A stretch of DNA of 64,000 nt from Winogradskyella sp. (GTDB lineage: Bacteria > Bacteroidota > Bacteroidia > Flavobacteriales > Flavobacteriaceae). Below the pieces are notes generated by a model. It saw only the letters and a program-made list of their open reading frames with translations. It was not told the DNA's origin and made no database searches. The stretch spans positions 1 through 64,000 of the forward strand of contig NZ_JANQIM010000024.1 in NCBI RefSeq assembly GCF_028282165.1. Reading direction: 5' to 3'. A program made the translations under genes and the position numbers. Shown here piece by piece: positions 1-8,300 of the stretch (position 1 is the stretch's first letter; the number at the start of each line of letters is the position of its first letter).

Positions 1-3000
1 GTCGTCCACCCTTTGCCAGTTTTTGCAGAGCCCGATCCCTTGGAGGTCTGCGACGACGGTGTTCCCGACGGTCTCACATCGATCGACCTAACGCTGCGCA
101 ACGGTGATATCAGCGGCAACAACCCGGTCTATTCGGTGAGCTACTACCTTACGCAGGGGGATGCAGAGCTTGGCCAGGGCGCCCTTGGGATCCCCTATAC
201 CAACGTCACGAACCCACAGACGGTTTTCGTTCGTATCGAGGACACGGTAACGGGCTGCCATGCGACCACGTTCCTTGACCTTGTGGTCGAGCAGGCGCCG
301 GTGGTTAACCTTTTCCCTGAGCCCTTGCGCTACTGCGACCCTGACAACGACGGTTTCGGGGTTTTCGACCTCAGTGCTGCCGACGATGACATCACCGGTG
401 GCGTTGCCGGTCTTACGGTGAGCTACCACGAGACCCCGGCGAATGCCGACAGCGGTGCGGACGCGATAGCGCTGCCCGGGTCCTACAACAATATAGTCGC
501 CGATGTCCAGTTGGTGTACGCACGGGTCGAGAGCGCCACGATAGCGACGGACTGTGCTACGGTTGTTCCCCTTGAGCTGATCGTCGAGCCCAGTCCCCAG
601 ATCGCTGTCCCACAGGCCCTTGAGGAGTGCGACGACGCCTCGGCTGACGGTTTAGCGGTCTTCGACCTTACGCAGAGCGCCGATGAGGTCCTTGACGGTC
701 TGGACGGTCTCCAGTACGCTGTGAGCTACCACCTTAGCGCCATGGATGCGGAGATGGGCACCGGAGCGATAGCGTCCCCGAACGGCTATGCGAACACCGA
801 GAACCCACAGACGGTTTTCGTCCGAGTAGAGGACACGGGTACCGTAGAGGGCTGTTGGAAGGTTGTGCCCCTGGATCTTATCGTCAACCCCCTGCCGGTT
901 CTGTCGCCCCCCGATCCCCTGGAGCTCTGCGACGCGGAGACCCCCGGCGACGGGCAGGAGGCCTTTGCGCTAGAGGATGCCAGCGCGGGGATACTCAACG
1001 GCCAGACGGGCATTACGCTGAGCTACCACGAGACGCAGTCTGACGCTGACAGCGGTACGGGCGCCCTAGTCGGCCCCTACGTCAACACGGTGAACGCGCA
1101 GACGCTTTACGTCCGTGGCGAGGACGACATAACGGGCTGTTACAGCACCGTTACGCTTACCCTTAGGGTTGACCCTGTGCCGTCCCCCGAGCCCGACCCG
1201 GACCCCATTGAGGTGTGCGACGATGACAACGACGGCTTTGCGGTGTTCGACCTTGAGCTCCGGACGTTGGAGATCACCAACGGCGAGCCCGACGTTGTGG
1301 TGACCTACCACGAGACGCAGTCGGATGCTGAGCAGGGCGACAACGCGCTCTCGAGCCCCTATACGAACGTCGTTGCGGGGGTGCAGCTGTTGTGGGTGCG
1401 CTCGGAGAGCACACTGACGGGCTGCTACAGCCTTACGCAGGACACGCTCGAGCTTATCGTAGTGCCGTCCCCTGAGGTTCCCCTTGCCGTTGATGCGCTT
1501 GTGGCTTGCGACGACAACGGGGACGGGATCTCCCAGTTCGACCTTACCGAGCGCGATGCGGATATCCTGGGTACCCAGGACGCTTCCCTTGAGCTGACCT
1601 ACCACTTGAGCGCTGCGGACGCTCAGACGGGGGGGTCGCCCATCGCCGGCGCGTCTAACTATACGAACGCGTCCAACCCCCAGGTGGTGCACATAAGGCT
1701 CTTCGACGCTGCTACGGGCTGTTTTGACACGGGCGAGCTTGAGCTTCGTGTCGACCTTCCCCCTGTAGCGGTTGCGCCCCAGCCCCTTGAGCTCTGCGAC
1801 GACCTTGGGGAGGTTCCCGGCGACGAGGTTACGGAGTTCGACCTAACGGTGCGCGACGTAGAGATCACGGGGGGCAATGCGAGCTGGTCGGTGGACTACT
1901 ACGAGACGGATGCGGATGCGCAGTTGCAGGAGAACGCGATAGCGGACCCTACGGGGTATACGAACACCTCGGTGGGGGGGCTTCCTGCGAACCCCCAGAC
2001 GCTCTACGTTGTGGTTACGGACACGGACACGGGCTGCGTGGCGTACACGACGCTGACCATCCGTGTACTTCCCAACCCGACGCCTACGCCTAGCGGAGCG
2101 CTTCCGGACCTTGTGCTCTGCGACGTTACCAATGCGGGGGACGGTGTGGAGGTCTTCGACCTTACGGCCAACGAGCTCCTGTTGCTCAACGGCGAGTCTG
2201 GCGTTACGGCGAGCTACCACGAGAGCGCGGCCGATGCGGAGGCCGGGGAGAACGCCATATTCGACCCGTTCCAATATGAGAACGCGGTGGCGCCCGGACA
2301 GGACATCTACGTACGAGTGACCAACGATGCCACGGGCTGCTATGCGGTTGTGGACTTTGCCGTTCGAGTGGACCCGTTGCCGGAAGCCGTTGCTGTTCCG
2401 GACCTTGTCCAGTGCGAGCTGGGCACGGACGGCTTCGACAGCTTTGACCTTTTGTCGATGGACGCCGATGTCCTGGGCGGCCAGTCCCCTGAGGTCTTTG
2501 CCGTGAGCTACCACGTCAGTGCCGCTGACGCTGCTTCGGGCACGGACGCCCTGGTGAGCCCCTATACGAACACGTCCAACCCCCAGGAGATCCACGTCAG
2601 GATCACCAATACGGAGACGGGCTGCTGGATCGCTGTCCAGCGCTTCCGTCTTCGCGTAGACGAGGCGGCACGGGCCAACCCGGACCTTGGAGAGATACTT
2701 TACGAGCTCTGCGACGACGATATGGAGACGGACGGCGACCCTGGGGACGACAGCGTACAGTTCACGCTTTCGAGCCAGGACGGGTTTGTCCTTGACGGGC
2801 AGTCCCCATCGGACTATACGGTTAGCTACTATGCCACTGAGGAGGGCGCGAACCTGGGCGCTGGCCCTTTGCCCGACCTTTACGAGAACACGTCCAACCC
2901 GCAGGTGATCTACGCTCGGGTGGACAACAATACCCTTTCCGTGCTCCCGATAGCTTTGGACCTTGGGGCGCTGACTTTGGGGCTTGACCTTGACGGCGAC

Positions 3001-3235
3001 GGTAGCGTGGATACGTTCGATACGGACGGCGACGGTACCTTTGACCTCTTGGACGTGGACGGTGACGGGGTGTCGGACGGTATCGACCTTAACGGCGACG
3101 GTCTCTTCGAGTTCGTTGACGTTGACGGTGACGGCGAGGGGGACCCGGTTGACCTTGACAACGACGGTACGTTCGACAACCAGGGGGACGGCTCCATCTG
3201 CTATGCCGTTGCCGAGCTGACGCTCCGTGTGAACC
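1..3235 (+). repeat. About ten divergent 283-324 base repeats encoding CDD...TGCY modules
   Basis: The Cys codon that opens each module lies near positions 48, 331, 627, 925, 1214, 1504, 1791, 2115, 2410 and 2706. Spacing is therefore 283-324 bases, and the tenth module is lengthened by an insert. Modules share the order Cys-Asp, FDLT, VSYH, NPQ, TGC but differ at most other positions. They are old protein-level repeats rather than recent DNA duplications. Confidence 0.85.
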
Positions 3236-3975
3236 CCTTGCCTATCGTGATCTTTGACGAGGGCTATATACTCTGTGTCGGTACCAACGGAAGCGAGGCG
3301 CTCGATCCCCTGGTGCTCGATACGGGGCTTCCCGATACGGGGCATACCTTCGCTTGGAGCCTCGACGGTGAGGTGCTGTCGGGCGCGACGGGCCCTTCGC
3401 TTGGCCCCCTTCGGGGAGGTATCTATGGCGTGGTCGTTACCGATACGGTGACGGGCTGCATCGTTACGGCGGCCACTGAGGTCTTTGAGAGCGAGCCCCC
3501 GGTGCTGGTTGCTGAGGTGACGACAGGGGCCTTTTCGGAGAGCCACGCCATAGAGGCGCTGGCCACGGGCCCCGGGGTCTACGAGTACAGCCTTGACGGT
3601 GGCCCTTGGCAGGACTCGGGTACGTTTGCCGGGGTATCTGCCGGTGAGCACGAGGTCAGCGCGAGGGACCGCAACGGCTGCGGTGTGGCGTCGGTTAGTG
3701 TTTTCGTACTGGACTATCCGCGCTACTTTACGCCCAACGGCGACGGTAGGAACGAGACGTGGAACATCGCCGGCATTGGGGTGAGCGCAAAAATTTATAT
3801 ATTTGACCGCTACGGGAAGCTGCTGAAGCAGCTCAGCCCGACGGGTGCCGGCTGGGACGGTACGTACAACGGGAGCATGATGCCCACGAGCGACTACTGG
3901 TTCCTGGTGGAGTACGACGAGCCCACCACCGGACAGCGGAAGGAACTGAAGGCCCATTTTACCTTGAAACGTTAG
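1..3975 (+). CDS. Giant secreted repeat adhesin with T9SS type-B (gliding-associated) C-terminal domain, 5' partial
   Basis: The frame is open to the first base and begins inside a repeat, so the true start lies upstream and residue numbers here count from position 13. About ten repeats of 94-108 residues follow. Each has a Cys-Asp-Asp start, an FDLT strand, a VSYH.T..DA..G segment, an NPQTVYVRV strand and a TGCY end. Repeat 10 is interrupted by Asp-rich calcium-loop repeats (2986-3183). A SprB-like segment (YEYSLDGG...GEHEVSARDRNGCG) precedes the last 85 residues (from about 3714: YFTPNGDGRNETWNI, IYIFDRYGK, WDGTYNG, DYWF), which match the gliding motility-associated/T9SS type-B sorting domain (CHU_C, TIGR04131). 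Inferred role: large adhesin or matrix protein exported by the type IX system and held at the cell surface. Base composition is about 60% G+C with strong codon preferences (Thr ACG, Leu CTT, Tyr TAC, Asp GAC), unlike every other gene here. Confidence 0.9.
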   Translation, partial: VVHPLPVFAEPDPLEVCDDGVPDGLTSIDLTLRNGDISGNNPVYSVSYYLTQGDAELGQGALGIPYTNVTNPQTVFVRIEDTVTGCHATTFLDLVVEQAPVVNLFPEPLRYCDPDNDGFGVFDLSAADDDITGGVAGLTVSYHETPANADSGADAIALPGSYNNIVADVQLVYARVESATIATDCATVVPLELIVEPSPQIAVPQALEECDDASADGLAVFDLTQSADEVLDGLDGLQYAVSYHLSAMDAEMGTGAIASPNGYANTENPQTVFVRVEDTGTVEGCWKVVPLDLIVNPLPVLSPPDPLELCDAETPGDGQEAFALEDASAGILNGQTGITLSYHETQSDADSGTGALVGPYVNTVNAQTLYVRGEDDITGCYSTVTLTLRVDPVPSPEPDPDPIEVCDDDNDGFAVFDLELRTLEITNGEPDVVVTYHETQSDAEQGDNALSSPYTNVVAGVQLLWVRSESTLTGCYSLTQDTLELIVVPSPEVPLAVDALVACDDNGDGISQFDLTERDADILGTQDASLELTYHLSAADAQTGGSPIAGASNYTNASNPQVVHIRLFDAATGCFDTGELELRVDLPPVAVAPQPLELCDDLGEVPGDEVTEFDLTVRDVEITGGNASWSVDYYETDADAQLQENAIADPTGYTNTSVGGLPANPQTLYVVVTDTDTGCVAYTTLTIRVLPNPTPTPSGALPDLVLCDVTNAGDGVEVFDLTANELLLLNGESGVTASYHESAADAEAGENAIFDPFQYENAVAPGQDIYVRVTNDATGCYAVVDFAVRVDPLPEAVAVPDLVQCELGTDGFDSFDLLSMDADVLGGQSPEVFAVSYHVSAADAASGTDALVSPYTNTSNPQEIHVRITNTETGCWIAVQRFRLRVDEAARANPDLGEILYELCDDDMETDGDPGDDSVQFTLSSQDGFVLDGQSPSDYTVSYYATEEGANLGAGPLPDLYENTSNPQVIYARVDNNTLSVLPIALDLGALTLGLDLDGDGSVDTFDTDGDGTFDLLDVDGDGVSDGIDLNGDGLFEFVDVDGDGEGDPVDLDNDGTFDNQGDGSICYAVAELTLRVNPLPIVIFDEGYILCVGTNGSEALDPLVLDTGLPDTGHTFAWSLDGEVLSGATGPSLGPLRGGIYGVVVTDTVTGCIVTAATEVFESEPPVLVAEVTTGAFSESHAIEALATGPGVYEYSLDGGPWQDSGTFAGVSAGEHEVSARDRNGCGVASVSVFVLDYPRYFTPNGDGRNETWNIAGIGVSAKIYIFDRYGKLLKQLSPTGAGWDGTYNGSMMPTSDYWFLVEYDEPTTGQRKELKAHFTLKR
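2986..3183 (+). repeat. Six tandem 33-base units encoding 11-residue calcium-loop repeats
   Basis: Six consecutive 11-residue units have the pattern D-x-(D/N)-(G/N)-D-G-x-x-(D/E)-x-x, for example DLDGDGSVDTF, DTDGDGTFDLL and DVDGDGVSDGI. The DxDxDG core resembles the calcium loop of dockerins, EF-hands and thrombospondin type-3 repeats. The block sits between a VDN strand and the CYAVAELTLRV end of repeat 10, so it is an insert inside an existing module. Confidence 0.85.
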
Positions 3976-4307
3976 CCTAATTCAAATTCATATTCTTTTT
4001 CTACTTTACAAATACGAACATTATACCAATTGTACCATTGATCTCGACCTTTTTGTTGAGCAAATAGATGTTTGGAATTTGCTTTCCAATTTTTAATAGC
4101 GTCTAAACTTTCCCAATAACTTACTGTAATACCTACACCTGAACTGTGCGCAGTAGAAGCATCACTTCTTGCACTATCAATTCCTAAATAGCCTTTTTGC
4201 TCTTTAGCAAGATTTTCCATTTCAGTTGCCATTTCAGAATAACCTTTAGTGTTTTCAGTTAAAGTTGATGTAAATATTACAGCAAAGTATGGTTTAAAGT
4301 TTTTCAT
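3972..4307 (-). CDS. Antibiotic biosynthesis monooxygenase (ABM)-like dimeric alpha/beta-barrel protein
   Basis: This 111-residue cytosolic protein has no signal peptide. Its pattern YFAVIFTS...GYSEMATEM...L..EQKGYLGIDSAR...GITVSYWESLDAIKNWK...H is that of the ABM/dimeric alpha-beta barrel superfamily: a beta strand, a long helix with a GYLG turn, then the SYW.S.EA...WK segment. Members include quinol monooxygenases, heme-degrading enzymes and many uncharacterised proteins, so the substrate is not predictable. It lies 3 bases after the SH3 gene on the same strand and is probably co-transcribed with it. Its stop codon overlaps the stop of the GC-rich adhesin gene by four bases, tail to tail. 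Confidence 0.75.
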   Translation of the reverse strand: MKNFKPYFAVIFTSTLTENTKGYSEMATEMENLAKEQKGYLGIDSARSDASTAHSSGVGITVSYWESLDAIKNWKANSKHLFAQQKGRDQWYNWYNVRICKVEKEYEFELG

Positions 4308-4310
4308 TAT

Positions 4311-5165
4311 TTAAAAATCTTTTGGTATTTCAAATTCTATTATTTTTTCTGTAATGTTATCTTCAAAATCAGTCAATATAAATTTAACAAATACACGATT
4401 AGTAATAACGCTTACAGGGAAATCTTTAATGTTATCAATGGTCTTTACATAAGCTAACCAATTTTCACCGCATTTGTCTACAACATCGTCTTTTAAATCT
4501 TTGGTTGCCGTTTCTACAAAGCTCATCCAGTCTTTTTCAGAATAGGTAAGCATTTGAAAGGTATTGGACGTTAATTGCTTAAGTGGTTTCCATTCGGTAT
4601 CGAGTTGTGTCCATTCATTTGAGCTGCAATTAACATCTGTGCTCATAAAAGAGAAACTGTTTTCATAACGTTGAAACAAGCTGACTTGTTTGTAATCGTT
4701 ATCGTTTAAAATGATGTGTTTACCTTCAGGTGTATCGCTAACATCTACACTGATTATCGCTTTGTCTTCATATTTTAAATCATGGGTTCTTTTATAATCA
4801 CTTGTTGCAACATTTTTAATTTCAACCTTTAGATGGTCTAAGTTTACTCTAATGGTTCGTGCAATTTTGTTGGGTGACAAATAACCGTCAAATACATAGC
4901 CAATATGCGTTCGGGTTTCTACTTTTACCCACTCACCACTAATCTTTTTACCACTATCTAGGATAACTAATTTTTTGTCTGTTTTTTCAATAATACCAAT
5001 AGCTTCACCATATGCTAGTTTGCTTAGCATTTTTGCACTAATGTCTGGCTGTTCTCTAAGGGATAAACCACTTTCGGCAGCTACATAAGCTTCTTCTTGT
5101 TGTGCAGTTACGACTGCTAGATTGCATACTAATCCAATCGCTAAAATCATTTTTAAATAGTTCAT
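4311..5165 (-). CDS. Secreted SH3-domain protein of unknown function
   Basis: This is a 284-residue protein with an N-terminal signal peptide (cut likely after AVVTAQ, about residue 22). Residues 25-95 read as a bacterial SH3 domain: SGLSLREQPDISAKMLSKL, then AYGEAIGI, GEWVKVE and GYVFDGYLS. The remaining 190 residues are not recognised; they end in a strand-rich region. Bacterial SH3 domains often bind peptidoglycan or protein partners, so a periplasmic or outer-envelope role is inferred. It is the first gene of a two-gene unit with the ABM-like gene and is separated from the macroglobulin gene by an intergenic palindromic repeat. Confidence 0.7.
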   Translation of the reverse strand: MNYLKMILAIGLVCNLAVVTAQQEEAYVAAESGLSLREQPDISAKMLSKLAYGEAIGIIEKTDKKLVILDSGKKISGEWVKVETRTHIGYVFDGYLSPNKIARTIRVNLDHLKVEIKNVATSDYKRTHDLKYEDKAIISVDVSDTPEGKHIILNDNDYKQVSLFQRYENSFSFMSTDVNCSSNEWTQLDTEWKPLKQLTSNTFQMLTYSEKDWMSFVETATKDLKDDVVDKCGENWLAYVKTIDNIKDFPVSVITNRVFVKFILTDFEDNITEKIIEFEIPKDF

Positions 5166-5242
5166 AATACTTGTGTTTCGAGTTAAACATTTTAGCGGTT
5201 TGTTTTCTTAGATTTAGTTTATTGTTTTCTCGTAGTGCTAGA

Positions 5243-5293
5243 GATTGCCACGTCATTCTCCCGATAGCTATCGGGATTATTCCTCGCAATGAC
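5243..5293. repeat. Dispersed palindromic repeat, intergenic copy
   Basis: The element has GATTGCCACGTCATT at one end, the perfect palindrome CCCGATAGCTATCGGG in the middle, and CCTCGCAATGACA at the other end. The same parts recur inside mfd (51217-51299) and at 44076-44191 and 17609-17663, which defines a dispersed family in this genome. Confidence 0.8.
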
Positions 5294-5331
5294 ATAATGT
5301 TTTATGGGATTCCTGTATTTTCAGAAATTTA

Positions 5332-8300
5332 TTACTTATTAACAGTGACCCATTTTCCTTTGTTTCTAACCAAGTAGTCATCATTATCGTACATGGCTTC
5401 TGCTTGTGCTCCAGGTAAATAATAGGTGCCTAAATACGATGCATTGAGCATCACGGTAAAGGTTTTGGTGCCATAATTTCCTTTTCTATTCATATTAAAA
5501 TAGAAGTTAACGCGATCATCCCTAATGTCGGTATACCTAGCCTTGCTTATTGTGGTGTCTCCAAAATCAGTAAAGCGTGTATTTACGATATCCCAACCTG
5601 ATGGAAAAATCTGTGTTAATGCAACATCATTCACATAATCGCTTGTTAGATTTGAAATGCTTACCGTTGCTACGAAATCTTGTCCTTGTTGTAAGTTTGA
5701 AATATCAATTTTATTACCTTGTAAATCTTTATAAACGGTTGAAATTGAGAGACCTCTTTGTACGGCCAGTTCTTCGCCTAGTTTTAGTTTTCCTGAATTT
5801 AGAATACGAACATAAATGACATTATCTCTTTCATTTGTGATGACCAATTGGTTGTTGCCATCTTTAATTGGCATATGACGTTGAGCCATTCCGTTTTTGG
5901 TATCGACGGTTTCTGTCTTCCCATTAATGCTGTAGTTTAGTTTTAAATCTTTACCCCCATTTTGAGTAATTAATTTTCCCATTGCTAGAAGACTATAAGC
6001 TGTAGTTTGAGTACTCATCCATTGATCACTAGATAAAGATTTAGCAATGGACTTGGCTAAGTCTACTTTTTTAGGATGATTGGTCAACAACATAGTTTCT
6101 AGTGCCATAGCTCTATTTCTATGTAACGATCCATAGGTGTAGCTATCTGATCTCGGTGGCTGAAAATCAATATTTGCTGTTTTAGAGATGGCGTCGCTAG
6201 CTTCTTTTTGTCCTGCTAAAGCATAGGCTGCCGCCAATCTCCATTTAGCGTCATTTGAAATCTCTTCAAATTCGCGCAATCGATTCATACTGGCTAAATC
6301 TGGGCTACCCGCTAATGCCAACGTGTATAATCGGTAGGCTTGAGCTAAATCACTATTGTAAGTTCTATAACTTGGTCTCCAATCACGGGCAGCTTGTCTT
6401 TGGTACGTTATCCAATTGCTCTTAAAGGTTAGTGGTAAAACGAATCCTTTTTTCTCGGCTTCAATCATAAAATGGCCAGCATAACTTGTTCCCCAGTCAC
6501 TGGCTGTGTTTTCGCCCATCCAATAGCCAAGTCCTCCATCTGGATTCTGAAAATTGCCCAATCGTCTAATCCCATTTTCAATGTTTCGCTGTATTTCTTT
6601 TTTCTTTTTTTCAGTGAGATCAAAAATATCTGCTAAGTACAATTGTGGAAATACACTAGATGTAGTTTGCTCTACACAACCATGAGGATAACGAATTAAG
6701 TACGCCATTCGTCTTGAGAAATCCATTGGAGGTAAGGTTGAAAATTCTACCGTTGCCGAATTTGTTCCTGGAACTCCAAAGGTTGAAAAGTCAATCGTAG
6801 TGTTGGCATTAGCCTGCAATTCGTTATCAATAACGCGAGAGGTCATGGGGTTTGGATTCTCTACATCGATTTCTACTTTATAAGTTGATTTTTCGCCATG
6901 TCCTGTAGCCACCACCTCTATGGTATTTATACCTTTTGCTTTGGTAACATCTAGCTCAAAATACACCATTTTTTCATCGGGCTTAGTAAACTGTAGGGAT
7001 TGCATTTTCTCTCCTTTTACGGTGATACCATCGCTAAGTTTTAATGAAAGATTTACATTTTTCACTTTATTCTCCATTGCAAAAACTGTTACAGGAAGCG
7101 TTACCTTTTCACCTGGACTTAGTTTTCTTGGTAAAGTTGCCAATACCATTAACGGTTTTTTGACTTGAACGGACTTTTCAGCACTACCATAAGCTTCCTT
7201 GCTATTATTGCCAGCGACGACCATGGTTCTTACAGCACCAACATAGTTTGGCATTTTTAGCTGATGCGTTTTGGTTTGCCCTTCTTTTAATAAGAACGGC
7301 CCTAAGTAGGTTACCACAGGCTTAAAACGATTGGCCTTTTTATTCTTGCCTTTGGTAGCTGATCCATCGCCACCAATGGCAAAAACCTGATCGATACTGC
7401 CAGAATATGCCCCAATGACGTTATCGAAAATATCCCAAGTTTTTACACCCAAGGCTTCACGCGCATAAAAACTGTTCCAAGCGTTTGGTGTTTTAAAGCG
7501 TGTTAAATCCAATAAGCCTTCCTCGACTACTGCAATGGTATAGGTCATTGGTTCATTATTCTTTTCTGATACTTTTATCTCGTAGGATTGTTCAGGTTGA
7601 ATAACGTCTGGCATATTGATTTGCGGTTCAAGCTTTGTTGCGGGATTTTCTACCATCATTGGAATAACTCCATATAAACGAATTGGTAAATCATTGGATG
7701 TTATGGCATGTGGTTGCAACAATGAAATATTGATAAAAACATTTGGTGCCATTTCTGAAGTCACAGGAATGTCTACAGTGGTCTCACCAGGTTTTGTTTT
7801 TATCCATTGATGCTGTAATACTTCGGTGCCATTTTCTATACTTACCAATGCTCTTCCTTCAGAACCCGAAGGAAATGTTAATTTTGCTACTTCGCCGACA
7901 TTATAATTGTCTTTATCTGTTGAGAATACTAACATTTTGGCGGCATCCTTATCTACTGATGTTGAATTAGACCACCAGTTTTTGTAGAAATATGCTGTAC
8001 GGCCTGTTGCGTGTCCACTAACTGGATCTACAATTCTAATTAAGTAGCGACCGCGATCATTTTCGGGGATATTGACTTTAAAGCTAGCTTTTCCTTTAGC
8101 ATCGGAGTTGATGACATATTGTTGTACAGGCCTGTGATAGTTGCTAGAGACATAACTTGAAAGATTGTCGTAAGATGAATTCCACCACCAGCGCCATTCA
8201 ATTTTATAGATTTTAACTTCTAAGTTTTGGCGCTGAAGAGGTTTGCCATCAGTATTCACCGTAGCAATTTCAAAGGTATGGTCTTCACCAGTGAAATAGG

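Noticed and set aside
1843..3957. A 704-residue antisense frame in the adhesin gene (and shorter ones at 88-429, 1066-1692 and 2910-3197).
   Set aside because: The codon choice of the sense gene avoids CTA, TTA and TCA, so antisense stops are missing. The products are Arg/Val-rich without domains, and the sense frame has clear repeats and a sorting domain.
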